In this document: positions 17,328 through 26,378 of the stretch, one piece after another
Layout: every line of letters starts with the position of its first letter
Position numbering within the stretch: position 1 is the stretch's first letter
Assembly: GCF_902459555.1 (NCBI RefSeq)
Contig: NZ_CABPSM010000003.1
Coordinates: 310,001 to 374,000, forward strand
Source of the DNA: Pandoraea horticolens
GTDB taxonomy: Bacteria > Pseudomonadota > Gammaproteobacteria > Burkholderiales > Burkholderiaceae
DNA length: 64,000 nucleotides
Reading direction: 5' to 3'
Notes under the pieces: model-generated
The model's input: the letters and a program-made list of their open reading frames with translations, nothing else
Databases searched by the model: none
Told to the model about the DNA's origin: nothing
Made by a program: the position numbers and the translations under genes

Positions 17328-17888
17328 TCACACTCCCATCGCACCGTACAGCAGGCAATCCGGAACCATGAAAAGGTGCCCGCACCAGTGGTCCCCTGCA
17401 TTGCCGTGCCGTCCAGTAACATCCCACTCGCTCTGAGGATTGCAACCGGGTAGCCGCATTGTCACCTGTTCCCACGACTCGGCGTCCGGCGTATATGCAA
17501 CGAACTCGGCGAGTAGACCGTCCCGCGTCCACACGGGGGCACCTTGCACGGCGGAAGCTAGATCGAACGCACGCAAGTCGGTTGCCCGAGGCGTCCCTGC
17601 CCCGGCGTCGGACATAGCGTCATCAAAGCCCATCAGGAATACTTCGCCGGTGCCATCGTGCGCGTCCTTGGCGGCGGCGCGATACGCCCTCATTGATATC
17701 GAGCTGGCATTGTCGAAGGTAGCGGGGACGTACCGGCGAACCGCGCTACCGGGCAGCGCGGTGACGTGACGCGGCCGGGTGTAATCCGGTGCAAGCTGAT
17801 CTTGCCAGTGCAAGAACGCGGCACGTCCGGCAGAGTACGAGTTCAGACGGACGGGAAGGTTTGCGATGTTGAAGCTCGCGATTTGCAT
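17328..17888 (-). CDS. Hypothetical protein
   Basis: A 186-residue protein that I do not recognise. It starts MQIASFNIANLPVRLNSYSAG with AAGGAA upstream. A longer frame exists upstream but is rich in Pro/Arg/Cys and is unlikely. Features are RRYVPATFDNASSISMRAYRAAAKDAHD and a C-terminal GNAGDHWCGHLFMVPD. It has no signal peptide or membrane helix. The stop lies within a 21-bp sequence that recurs almost exactly just inside attR. Confidence 0.55.
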   Translation of the reverse strand: MQIASFNIANLPVRLNSYSAGRAAFLHWQDQLAPDYTRPRHVTALPGSAVRRYVPATFDNASSISMRAYRAAAKDAHDGTGEVFLMGFDDAMSDAGAGTPRATDLRAFDLASAVQGAPVWTRDGLLAEFVAYTPDAESWEQVTMRLPGCNPQSEWDVTGRHGNAGDHWCGHLFMVPDCLLYGAMGV

Positions 17889-18076
17889 GGTGCGGTTTCC
17901 TTGTGCTTTAAAAGAAACCCGCAACCCGTCGCCAAACGGGTGGGCGGGCACGCGGCAGGGTTGGCGAACCGGCGCACAAGGGAACCGGCAGGGGCGGACC
18001 CCTCCCCACCGTGGCCCGCCCATAGGAGGCGCATGGTGTACGGACGAAACAAGTCATCTGGGCGTGCGACCGCCCA

Positions 18077-18181
18077 AAAGAAAACCGCCTGAGATTTGCA
18101 CGAATACGCTATCTCAACGGCGGCTGTCCGCCTTGTGCATTGCCGGGTCGCCAAACCCAGATCACGGTTGTCTGCGTGATG
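18077..18181 (-). ncRNA. Candidate small RNA (about 105 nt) with its own promoter and terminator
   Basis: On the minus strand a good sigma-70 promoter (18187-18215) is followed within about 110 nt by an intrinsic terminator: stem CCGCC-TGAGAT/ATCTCA-a-GGCGG, then TTTTCTTTT. No reading frame of note lies between. The transcript would contain GGGTTTGGCGACCC and GCGGACAGCCGC hairpins. It may instead be an attenuated leader for the hypothetical gene further left (start 17888). Confidence 0.5.
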
Positions 18182-18186
18182 AGAGA

Positions 18187-18215
18187 AGTTTACGCGGCGG
18201 ACAACCTCTCGTCAA
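18187..18215 (-). promoter_or_regulatory. Sigma-70 promoter, minus strand
   Basis: Read on the minus strand: TTGACG, a 17-nt spacer, then TAAACT. Both boxes are near consensus with ideal spacing. Transcription would begin near 18181 and meet the terminator at 18123-18077. Confidence 0.6.
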
Positions 18216-18328
18216 TTGATACCACCCCCGTCGCAACCGGGAATTCCATGTGCCCAAGGCGCGATATCGGTACGAGATAAATTGATGGCAAGATAGACAC
18301 CCGGAAAAATGGAAATTAGGACAGTGAA

Positions 18329-18964
18329 ATGGCTGTGAGCTTCGGTCTTGCAAAGAAAATCATAGATCATCCGACCTACAATCTAGGCCTCGCACTTCCG
18401 TTTGTGGCGGCATTCTACTTGCTAAACGACACGGAGCCAGTTGTGCTACCGCTAATCGGGTATGTGTTCAGCGAGCAAGTGTCCGATGTACTGAAAATCA
18501 TTGGGGTGGCGTTCTATTACGCGGTCTTCCTAATGTTCTTTGTGCTCGCGGGGGCGCTGTCCCATATGACATCGATATCGAAGCTCTACTTCGCGTATCC
18601 GATCATGGTCATAGTTTTAACATTCGTAGCGTGGATCACTGACAGTGGGGCACCTAAGTTCAATCTGCTTTTTACTATCCTAGCCGTCGCTTATCTCGTG
18701 TTTTCCAAGGTGGATGAAGGCAACGTTTCACTCCTATTGGTGGGCGCGGTTGGCACTCTGGTTTCGTTGCTGTGCTTTGTCGCCGGCGTTTTATGGTTTG
18801 AGGAACACTACATATTTCAATCTGTTATCGCCGACCTCTTTGGGTTTAAGGGGCTCGCGCCGGAATCTCTGAAGATCGGATGGCCGATGTTGATTACGCT
18901 CGGTTATGTACTCTATTTCGCTATTTTCCAAACAAGTGAACTTTGGGGCGATCTCACTGCGTAA
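18329..18964 (+). CDS. Polytopic membrane protein, unknown function
   Basis: A 211-residue protein with about six hydrophobic segments (LGLALPFVAAFYLL, IIGVAFYYAVFLMFFVLAGAL, YPIMVIVLTFVAWI, LLFTILAVAYLVF, LLLVGAVGTLVSLLCFVAGVL and WPMLITLGYVLYFAIF). AGGACAG precedes the ATG. It is visibly less GC-rich than the core genes, indicating recent acquisition. I do not recognise the family. It overlaps the convergent KilA-N gene by 52 bp at its 3' end. Its place among phage-like genes is compatible with a cargo gene for exclusion or defence, without direct evidence. Confidence 0.65.
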   Translation: MAVSFGLAKKIIDHPTYNLGLALPFVAAFYLLNDTEPVVLPLIGYVFSEQVSDVLKIIGVAFYYAVFLMFFVLAGALSHMTSISKLYFAYPIMVIVLTFVAWITDSGAPKFNLLFTILAVAYLVFSKVDEGNVSLLLVGAVGTLVSLLCFVAGVLWFEEHYIFQSVIADLFGFKGLAPESLKIGWPMLITLGYVLYFAIFQTSELWGDLTA

Positions 18965-19323
18965 GTTTGACAGACGACCGAAATAGGCCGCTTTCTCACT
19001 ACCGGCGGCGGGGCCGTCACAAGCTGGTCGTAGGCGCGGATCACCTTCAGGTGGAAGGCCGGGCTGATCCACATTGCGTAGGCGTAGACCAGTTCCTTGA
19101 CGACGAACGTGCCGGGTACAGTTCCCCCGCGTTGGCTGTCAACCGGGGCAAACCGGGGATCGCCGGTTAGCTCCGTCACCAACTCGGCGGAGGTGGGAAG
19201 GCGCATGAACTCATTTGGAGCATGGCGTTTCATGCCACCCGCCGCCCGGTGAAGGTCATTCAGGCAGTACCGGCCCTCGGCGTCCTGACGGATACCGATG
19301 CCGGAAAGGACAAGGGCAGTCAT
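18913..19323 (-). CDS. KilA-N domain protein, phage antirepressor-like
   Basis: A 136-residue protein starting MTALVLSGIGIRQDAEG. The middle holds a KilA-N DNA-binding domain: GRYCLNDLHRAAGG, PNEFMRLPTSAEL, FVVKELVYAYAMWISPAFHLKVIRAYDQL. KilA-N proteins occur in phages and large DNA viruses as DNA-binding regulators and antirepressors. The last 25 residues read antisense through the end of the membrane protein gene and may be added by frame extension. It lies downstream of the giant virion-like gene on the same strand, past a terminator-like hairpin. Confidence 0.8.
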   Translation of the reverse strand: MTALVLSGIGIRQDAEGRYCLNDLHRAAGGMKRHAPNEFMRLPTSAELVTELTGDPRFAPVDSQRGGTVPGTFVVKELVYAYAMWISPAFHLKVIRAYDQLVTAPPPVVRKRPISVVCQTYAVRSPQSSLVWKIAK

Positions 19324-19483
19324 GCTCGCCCCGCCCCGGTCAAGCGACCGGTCTGCATCCGAGGAGCTAGAGCAGCGACCATCGCGTCGAACGTCGGGAA
19401 GCCCAAGGCACGGGCTGCGCGTGCTTACAAAACGGCGTGCAGCTATGGGCATGGGTATTTGAGCCGACCGGAATGCAGGAGGA

Positions 19484-19505
19484 GAAGCCCGCCGTGGCGG
19501 GCTTC
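19484..19505 (-). terminator. Terminator-like hairpin after the giant gene
   Basis: A perfect 10-bp stem GAAGCCCGCC/GGCGGGCTTC with a 2-nt centre lies 3 bp after the stop of the 1653-codon gene. The minus-strand 3' flank is pyrimidine-rich (TTCTCCTCC), a typical phage late-gene terminator layout with a weak U-tract. Confidence 0.65.
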
Positions 19506-19508
19506 CCG

Positions 19509-22500
19509 TCATTGCTCTGCTGCCAACGAATTGCTCAGGGCCGTGCCGAACACGGTATTCGACCCCGGCACCAACCGCCACATAGACCGAAGCTGCTTGT
19601 GGTAGTCGACCGGATCAGTCTTGCCCGGAAGGTGCCCCAGCGTTGCGCCTAGCGCCGTCGTACCCGCAGCCCCCGCCCCCCGCCCGATGTTCTGGAGGAA
19701 GCCGATTGCTGCGACCGGGCTGCTGCTGCCGTACGTCTGCCCACCAAAGATCGTATGCCCGAGGTCGAGGGTGTCAGGCAACAGGCCCGCCATGTTCACC
19801 ATGACGGCTACGCCGGTCGCCAACTTGATACCGGACAGGTTGTCGTCCAGATACTCCTGCTTCTTCTGGGCGTCCATCCCGACCGTGTTGGCTTGTACCT
19901 TGGCGTAGTACAGCATCGCGCCCCATGCCGTCGCCATCGTGAACCCGATTGCCGCGTGACCGTCACCGATGAATACGTTGCGGGCGAACTGCTTCTCAGC
20001 AGCCGTGACGCCAAAGCGGCGGAACTGCCCGATCAACTTCCCGAACTCCGACTCAGTAGCCCAGCGAGGGGTTTCACCAATCAAGGCGCGTTGCAGTACC
20101 TGCCAAGTGGCGCGGTGCAGTGAACCAATGAAAGCGTCCGCCGCGTACTGGTCGTCCCATTTGTCGAAGTTGATACCGTCACCCTTCTTCCGGCCGCCGT
20201 CGTGCTTCTCCATCTGCGTGCGGATACGGTCGATGTCCTGCGGCAAGATGCCCATGTCAGCGAGGCGCGCATCGGTGATGTGCCCCTTACCGTCACGAAC
20301 CTTTGACCAAAGCTCTTCCGTCAGAATAGGAAGAAAGCCGCGATGCATAATCTTCCCGACCAGATTCATGCCGGACAACGTACCCACTGCGCTAGCTGAT
20401 CTGTCCGCCAAGCGGTTCAGCGTACTACCTTCGGCAAGCACCGTTTCCGGCTTGAGGGCCGAATTGGTTGTCTGGTCGATGTGCATACGATGGTCGAGGC
20501 CGAGAGCACTCCCTGCGTATTCATGAAGAGTCTTCTTGATACCCGGCCCGGCGCTGTCGAAAATACCGGTAAACAGCGAGCGGAAGAAACCACCAACGCC
20601 AACCGCCGTAACAATCGCTCCGGCATCCGCTGCCCCGTTAAAGCCCAACTTACCCATCATCGTGACATACGCCCCGGTCTGGAGCAGCTTCGATGCACCG
20701 TGCTCCTGATTGTTCAGGTTGCCCTGAAGCGAGCGGATCAGGAAATGGATGTTGTCCACGTCCTGCGGCGTCGCACCGTCCTGACGCAACGCATCCAGCA
20801 GTGCATCGACGTGCTGCGGGTCACGCAGGTTGCGCTTGGCGAGGGCGATGTTGCCCGACCATTTGGCGGCACTACCATTGACCATGCGTCCGATATCGGT
20901 GTCGATGTAGTCGAGCATGCGGACACCGCCCTCGGTATCGAGCAAATCGAACTCCGTGCGGGTACGATCCTTGATTACGTCCGTCAGACGCTGCTTGAAC
21001 TCGGTTGCCATTTCCGACGACACCTTCGTACCGCGCCAGTCCTCCAGCAACAGGTCGGCGGCCACCGCACCGAAGTGGTTGTCGGCACCATCGATCCGCG
21101 ACTGCGGGTCTTTCATGGTCTGGTTCAAGTAGTGGTCAACCATGCGCCCGGCCTTCTCCGAGGCGGATGCACGCAGTTCCGCCAGTGCTTCCGGCGTGTG
21201 CGGGCCGGTCGCCAGCATATTTTCCAGCGCTGGGCCAACGACCTTTGCTTCGTACTGGCGACGCAGGATTGCCTTGAACGCATTGAACTTCGGCACGTCG
21301 TTGACGTACAGGTCGTTCAACGCCCGGAAGTCCCACTTGTACGGCATGTAGCCAACCCAGCCGCCGCCGTGGATGCCATCGCTTTGCGCGTCACCGACTG
21401 CCTTACCGTTCTCGGCCAGCGTACGCCAGTAGCCGTCGAGCGCGCCCGCGTACTCGCGTACAAGCGGGTCAGCCGTGGAGACGTATTCCGTGCCCGCCTG
21501 GACTGCTGCCCGGTGCTTCAGTCGTTCTTCCGCAATCAGCTTCCCTACGCGCTTCTGTGCCTCCTCGCCCATACCGACCGTAGCGGCAGCCAACTCCTTC
21601 GGCGTGAACAGCTTTGGCCAAATGCGCCCGTGGATTTCGAAGAATGGCCCCTTAAACGAGTGATTCAGAATCTCCCGCTCAATTGCAGCCGTCGAGGCGA
21701 ACTGGCGATTGGTGCCGTCTGCGGACTCTCCAAGCCATGCGGCCCACATACGGACACCTTTGCTCTTGGACTGAGACAACTTCAGGCCCACGCTATCCGC
21801 GATGTCACCAAACATCTTGTAGGCCTTGGTGTTACGTACGACGTTATCGTAGTAGCCCTCTGCCCGCGCACGCATCTTGGCCGTGGCCTCCGGGCGCACC
21901 TCTTGCCAGTCGTCCATTTGCTTCTTGAACTCCTGAGCAAGCGCTGACCGCACAATGTCGTCACGCACCGGGGCGCTGTTGCGTACACCCGTTGCGGCGG
22001 TGTCGTGCAGCGGCGTGTCGATCAGGGTGTCAGCCAAGCCCACAGCCTTGAGCAAGGCATTGGTCTGGTTCGCGGTGATACCCAGCAGGCTACGGATCAG
22101 GTCAACCGCCTTGGTCAGCAGGTGCTCGCCTTTCGACTTCATTGCGGCCAGATGGTCGATGAACTCAGACTTACCGCTGTACAGCCCGGCTACGAACTCA
22201 TCGACGTTCGACAGGTAATACCGGGTCTTCGCGTCGTTGCCCTTGTAACCGGATGCCGCTTCAGCGCGCAGCTTCTCCAGTTCCCCGGCGATCTTGCCGT
22301 GGACCGAGGCCGGGTTCGCCTTACCGAACTCCAGCTTCTTCACCGTGGCCGCGTGTGCCAACTCATGCAGCAGCACGTCGTCGCCGGCCTTGCCTCCGAG
22401 CGACACCGCGTGAGTCTTCGGGTTGTACGCGCCGGTTGCCGAGTCGTCGGCACGGCGGACAACAGACACGTCACCACGCAATTGCTCGTGTAGGCGTCCG

Positions 22501-24470
22501 GCCAGTCCCTGCACCATCGGGTCAGTCGTACCGGCTGCCATGCGCGCCAGTTCCGCCTTACCGGATGCCCCGGCCACGGTGGGCGTCTCGCTTTGTGACA
22601 GGGCGCGTTCCTCGCGGCGGATAGCCGGGATTGCCTCGTCCGTCATCGATCCCAGCGCACGGCGAACCGCTGCGGCCATCGGCGTCTGCGCGGTCTGCGG
22701 CGCGTCCACCGCTGCCCGGTCACGGCGCAACGCGGCAAGCTGGGTTTCGATATCCGAGAGGCGCTGATGCGACTTGGCCGCCTCAGCATTCTGTTCGATG
22801 AACTGCGACAAGCGTTCGACCTTGGCTTGGTGCTCGGCGGCGTACGCTTGCACGTCGGAAGTGGCCTTAGCCTGTGCTTCCTTGAACTTCATACCGCCCG
22901 CTTGGTAGTTCCGGGTTAGCGCCTTGATATCCGCCTCGTCCGGCGTCGAACCGGCCAGCACCGCGAGTTCGTCGCGGGCCGATGCAATCGCTCCCTTGTC
23001 CGCACCCTTCGCCGCCGTTGCGAGGTGCTGCGTACGTTCGGCCTCCAGTGTCGCAACATCCGCGTCGAGCACGTCAGCGAGGCGGCGTGCGCCCGGTTCG
23101 ACTACATCGGTCATACCGGCACGACGCGGCCGGAAATCCGTGAGCATCGCCACGGGGTCGGCAGCGTACACACCGCCGTTCGGCAGCGGGCCACGAACAT
23201 CAATAGCCCCTGCTTCACGGACACCGCGCTCGGCGGTGTCCATCGCGGCCTTGGCTGCACCCGCAACGGCGGGATCGTCCTTGGGCACCGGTGCACCGCC
23301 AAAGCGGTTAGCAAGCAAGTGACCGCCCGCGCCCAGCGCTGCCCCAACGATGGACTGCTGAAGTACGCCCGACCAGTCCATATCCTGATTGTTGGATGCG
23401 CGGATCGCCATTTCGATTGCGCCGTTCTCTGCGCCAGCCAGTGCAGCCGAGCCGAGAACACCGCTGCTCATTTGAACACCGGCACGGGCTGCTATTGCGG
23501 AGCGCGCTGCGGCGACTGCGCCGCCAGTACCCATAGTGGCGAGAATGACGGCGGGGTCGCCCATGCCAGCCGCAAATTGCGCAGTGGTAGCGCCGACCCT
23601 CTCCCAGCCCTGTACCGCTGCGGCGCGGTTCTCGAATTCCGCCCGTTCAATGGCCCAGCCCATGCGGCGACGCCATTCAGTTTCGCTACCCGCCCCGAGG
23701 ACATAGTTACGCAGGTCGTCATTTGCCCACACTTGCGGGGTTTGCTCGCCCATCGCACGGCTTTGGTCGGGCGTGATCGTCCAATTCGGATCGTCAGCCT
23801 CGCGGCTGAAAATGTCCTTGAGTCGGCCGGTAATACCGCCCCACACGGCGGCCTGTACGAATGCCTCACGCGGATCAACGTGTTTCGTCGTCTGGTCTGC
23901 GACCTGCGCCCAACTTGATTGCTCGGCCTTCACGGTAAGCGTCGTGTCACCGGCCCCGGTCACTTGATCGAGCACGCTGCGCTCGCCAATCGTGCCGTCA
24001 GCCATTTGGCGGAACAGGCCGGACACAGCTTGCGACATGGCGAGTTTCTGGCCGACCTTCGTCTGCTTACCGGACGCCGGGGGCGGTGCTTCGCCGCCCA
24101 GCACCTTCGGCACGTACGCGTTCGTCTCGTCGTTGTTCCAACGGTCACGACTCCAGCCAGCGCTGTATGCGCGCAATGCGTCCGGCAGATTGCCGAACTG
24201 GCGCAGATTCTCCGACATGACTTCACGGTGAATTGTCAGGGCGTCGCCAAAGTCGGAAGGATTCAGCGTACGACCGACGCGGGTCTGCACTGCGAGCAAC
24301 GTGTCCGGCATAACTTGCACGTAGCCGCGTGCGCCCTTGTTCGAAACAGCGTTCGGGTTCCATTCACTCTCGACGCCGATCTGCCGGGCAGTCGTGCCAC
24401 GCGGAATACCCAGCGCGTCGTCGTTTGCTTGTGCTTTGTCGAGTTGATCTTGAGTCGGCAGAAATGCCAT
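19509..24470 (-). CDS. Giant phage ejection-type protein with lytic transglycosylase and metallopeptidase-like domains
   Basis: A 1653-residue protein. Residues about 20-130 form an SLT lytic transglycosylase domain (ESEWNPNAVSNKGARGYVQV, catalytic Glu34), which would cut peptidoglycan. A HELAH zinc motif lies near residue 705 with a possible third ligand in NVDEFVAGLYSG, as in gluzincin metallopeptidase domains of large polyvalent phage proteins. The long C-terminal part alternates helices and hydrophobic stretches, as in the internal virion/ejection proteins of T7-like podoviruses (gp16 type). It is the largest gene of the element yet has no structural neighbours: no portal, capsid or tail gene was found. 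It could be virion cargo supplied to a helper phage, or a remnant. The frame is fully intact, which argues for selection. Confidence 0.8.
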   Translation of the reverse strand: MAFLPTQDQLDKAQANDDALGIPRGTTARQIGVESEWNPNAVSNKGARGYVQVMPDTLLAVQTRVGRTLNPSDFGDALTIHREVMSENLRQFGNLPDALRAYSAGWSRDRWNNDETNAYVPKVLGGEAPPPASGKQTKVGQKLAMSQAVSGLFRQMADGTIGERSVLDQVTGAGDTTLTVKAEQSSWAQVADQTTKHVDPREAFVQAAVWGGITGRLKDIFSREADDPNWTITPDQSRAMGEQTPQVWANDDLRNYVLGAGSETEWRRRMGWAIERAEFENRAAAVQGWERVGATTAQFAAGMGDPAVILATMGTGGAVAAARSAIAARAGVQMSSGVLGSAALAGAENGAIEMAIRASNNQDMDWSGVLQQSIVGAALGAGGHLLANRFGGAPVPKDDPAVAGAAKAAMDTAERGVREAGAIDVRGPLPNGGVYAADPVAMLTDFRPRRAGMTDVVEPGARRLADVLDADVATLEAERTQHLATAAKGADKGAIASARDELAVLAGSTPDEADIKALTRNYQAGGMKFKEAQAKATSDVQAYAAEHQAKVERLSQFIEQNAEAAKSHQRLSDIETQLAALRRDRAAVDAPQTAQTPMAAAVRRALGSMTDEAIPAIRREERALSQSETPTVAGASGKAELARMAAGTTDPMVQGLAGRLHEQLRGDVSVVRRADDSATGAYNPKTHAVSLGGKAGDDVLLHELAHAATVKKLEFGKANPASVHGKIAGELEKLRAEAASGYKGNDAKTRYYLSNVDEFVAGLYSGKSEFIDHLAAMKSKGEHLLTKAVDLIRSLLGITANQTNALLKAVGLADTLIDTPLHDTAATGVRNSAPVRDDIVRSALAQEFKKQMDDWQEVRPEATAKMRARAEGYYDNVVRNTKAYKMFGDIADSVGLKLSQSKSKGVRMWAAWLGESADGTNRQFASTAAIEREILNHSFKGPFFEIHGRIWPKLFTPKELAAATVGMGEEAQKRVGKLIAEERLKHRAAVQAGTEYVSTADPLVREYAGALDGYWRTLAENGKAVGDAQSDGIHGGGWVGYMPYKWDFRALNDLYVNDVPKFNAFKAILRRQYEAKVVGPALENMLATGPHTPEALAELRASASEKAGRMVDHYLNQTMKDPQSRIDGADNHFGAVAADLLLEDWRGTKVSSEMATEFKQRLTDVIKDRTRTEFDLLDTEGGVRMLDYIDTDIGRMVNGSAAKWSGNIALAKRNLRDPQHVDALLDALRQDGATPQDVDNIHFLIRSLQGNLNNQEHGASKLLQTGAYVTMMGKLGFNGAADAGAIVTAVGVGGFFRSLFTGIFDSAGPGIKKTLHEYAGSALGLDHRMHIDQTTNSALKPETVLAEGSTLNRLADRSASAVGTLSGMNLVGKIMHRGFLPILTEELWSKVRDGKGHITDARLADMGILPQDIDRIRTQMEKHDGGRKKGDGINFDKWDDQYAADAFIGSLHRATWQVLQRALIGETPRWATESEFGKLIGQFRRFGVTAAEKQFARNVFIGDGHAAIGFTMATAWGAMLYYAKVQANTVGMDAQKKQEYLDDNLSGIKLATGVAVMVNMAGLLPDTLDLGHTIFGGQTYGSSSPVAAIGFLQNIGRGAGAAGTTALGATLGHLPGKTDPVDYHKQLRSMWRLVPGSNTVFGTALSNSLAAEQ

Positions 24471-24606
24471 GTAGTTCTCCAGAGTGGAATAGGCGTCGTC
24501 CGACGGGCCGATAGGGACCGTGCTGGGAGACGCGGATTAAGGGGAGGGGGGGCGTGTCGCTGAGGTAGTGGGCGACGGACGGGGTATTGCTATGGAGGGA
24601 TGGGTG

Positions 24607-25578
24607 TTACGGTCGGCGGGATTGAATGAACGCCGAGGCCATTGCCGCACCCTCGGGCAGAAACGGATTTCTACTCAGGATCTCGGCAGTGCGCGTTCGC
24701 AACGCCAGGTGATCGGCCGCAGTCTGCCTAACGCACTCCTGCAACTCGCGAAGACTTTTTGCTATGCGAGCGGGACGCACCGACGACTCACGCTCCGCCA
24801 AGTCCTCCGGGGCGCACTGACTTAGAGCCTTCGCATCCGCCGCAATAAACTGCCCGATGGAGATTCCGCGAAGGGCCAGCACTGCGATTAGGGGGACATC
24901 AGCGCCTGCGATCCGAATGCAAAGATCGTTGTGGGGTTTGCCCGTTGCGGCCCGCTCGCGACGACGGTACTTGTACAGCCGTCCGTCGAGTTTGCAACCC
25001 GCCGCGAGAAATTCCGTAGGACTCTCCCGCTTGGTTCGGGTGAGTGCGCGCTTAATGTCCGTCGCGGCGGCCACCGTCGAACCGTCTTTGCCATGTTCCG
25101 CGAGGATACGCTGCACCTCTGTTATGGATTTTTGAGACATGGGCTTGCTGAATCGCTTCGACGAAAGTGGAGCGGGCAGTCCCATGCGCTTAGCGACGAG
25201 GATAGCCAGTTCAGCGTTGTTGAGGCGACAGTGCTCCGGGCATTCACACAACATTGATGCAAGCTCGATCTCCCAGCCGGTCGAGCCATCGTCCTCCCAG
25301 ACCCACCCGAATGCTTTCACGGTTTTTCCGTGTGATTCCGCATAGCGTTCGACCGACTCCGTCGCCTCCGCCAACATTCCCCGACACGCACTGACGGCCG
25401 TGTCCCTCAATCGAGCCTCGTCTGCGGCGACTGCCGCCTTCAGTTGGTCTTGCGTAACCACGCATCTAGCATCATTAGGCTGAATTTCACCCCCGCGAAA
25501 CATGGAGAAATCGCCAATAGTCGACCCGTGGGAGGGGGCTAGGCTTGGTTCTGCAATGGCTAATTCAGATTTTTTCAT
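24607..25578 (-). CDS. Hypothetical phage-type protein
   Basis: A 323-residue protein that I do not recognise. It is mostly helical and charged. A CECPEHC cysteine cluster lies in the first half, and later comes RALTRTKRESPTEFLAAGCKLDGRLYKYRRRERA, which looks nucleic-acid-binding. It has no signal peptide or membrane helix. It starts immediately after a hairpin (25589-25617) that could modulate translation, as the ribosome-binding site is weak. It lies upstream of the giant gene with a 136-bp gap. Confidence 0.6.
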   Translation of the reverse strand: MKKSELAIAEPSLAPSHGSTIGDFSMFRGGEIQPNDARCVVTQDQLKAAVAADEARLRDTAVSACRGMLAEATESVERYAESHGKTVKAFGWVWEDDGSTGWEIELASMLCECPEHCRLNNAELAILVAKRMGLPAPLSSKRFSKPMSQKSITEVQRILAEHGKDGSTVAAATDIKRALTRTKRESPTEFLAAGCKLDGRLYKYRRRERAATGKPHNDLCIRIAGADVPLIAVLALRGISIGQFIAADAKALSQCAPEDLAERESSVRPARIAKSLRELQECVRQTAADHLALRTRTAEILSRNPFLPEGAAMASAFIQSRRP

Positions 25579-25588
25579 AAGCTGATCC

Positions 25589-25617
25589 GTACCGACCGGT
25601 TGGGAGCCGGTCAGTAC
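25589..25617 (-). promoter_or_regulatory. Leader hairpin before the 323-residue gene
   Basis: On the minus strand GTACTGACCGG pairs with CCGGTCGGTAC through 11 bp (one U-G pair), with a 7-nt loop, ending 10 nt before the start codon. A good Shine-Dalgarno sequence (AAAGGAG) lies upstream of the hairpin rather than next to the ATG. Translation may therefore depend on this stem. Confidence 0.4.
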
Positions 25618-25700
25618 GTTGGTACTCCTTTCAGTGATGGATTTTCAGATCAGGGCGCAGTAATTCGCCAGATTGACGGCGAGCACCTTGCCTAATAGCC

Positions 25701-26378
25701 CTACCAACCGGCAGCCGCCAACAGCGCTTGCATGCCCGGATTTCTCTCTGCGAGCCGGAATAGGTCCATTGGCGGCATGAGTCGTAAGTCCGGGCAATTG
25801 AAGGCACAAGTAGGCGGCTCGCAGCCGAAATGGTCGGGCGTGAACGGTGACGGGGTGAGGCGTCGATGGCCCGGTGCTGACCAGACAGCCGCATCGCAAC
25901 GGGCAGAAAGCCCGCCGGTCGGGGTAGCCGTCCCGTGCCAACGTGTGTCAGCCCCAACGCCGTCCCATTGGCCCGCAGTGAAGTGGGCACGTTCGCCTGT
26001 TCGCTCGCGGCGCACGGTCTCGAGATGCGAGAGCCAGCCGCCGAGACTACGTTTCGCGGGCCACGGAAAGGCCCTGTTGCAGTTATCAAGCCGGATGGGA
26101 CGACGAACCAACTGGCAGTCGTAGCAAGCACAGTCTCGGACACGCCGCCGGGTGGAGCCGCACTTGCGGCACGTCTTGCCGCTGAACCACGACCGTCCGT
26201 TAAGCAGGGCATCTATCCGGTCTGGGTACATGGTCTGCTGGCGGAGTGCTAGGGCGAACGCGTGATCCCGACGGGCCGCGTCTCGATGCTGGCGGGTCAA
26301 CACCTTCGCAAACGGGACTACTTGATGAAGTGCGAACTGGCCGGACGCTTTCCGTTTGCTACCGGCAGGCGAAGTCAT
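25701..26378 (-). CDS. Zinc-ribbon hypothetical protein
   Basis: A 225-residue protein, unknown family. A Cys4-type cluster CRKCGSTRRRVRDCACYDC lies near residues 70-88, suggesting a zinc ribbon. The rest is rich in Arg, Pro and Trp and has no membrane segment. Its ATG overlaps the stop of the upstream gene by four bases (ATGA), so the two are translationally coupled. Small Zn-ribbon proteins of this kind are common in phage early regions, where they may bind DNA or RNA polymerase; the role here is unknown. Confidence 0.6.
   Translation of the reverse strand: MTSPAGSKRKASGQFALHQVVPFAKVLTRQHRDAARRDHAFALALRQQTMYPDRIDALLNGRSWFSGKTCRKCGSTRRRVRDCACYDCQLVRRPIRLDNCNRAFPWPAKRSLGGWLSHLETVRRERTGERAHFTAGQWDGVGADTRWHGTATPTGGLSARCDAAVWSAPGHRRLTPSPFTPDHFGCEPPTCAFNCPDLRLMPPMDLFRLAERNPGMQALLAAAGW

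Noticed and set aside
20481-21947. 488-codon plus-strand frame inside the giant phage gene
   Set aside because: Shadow of the opposite strand; no recognisable motif and no ribosome site.
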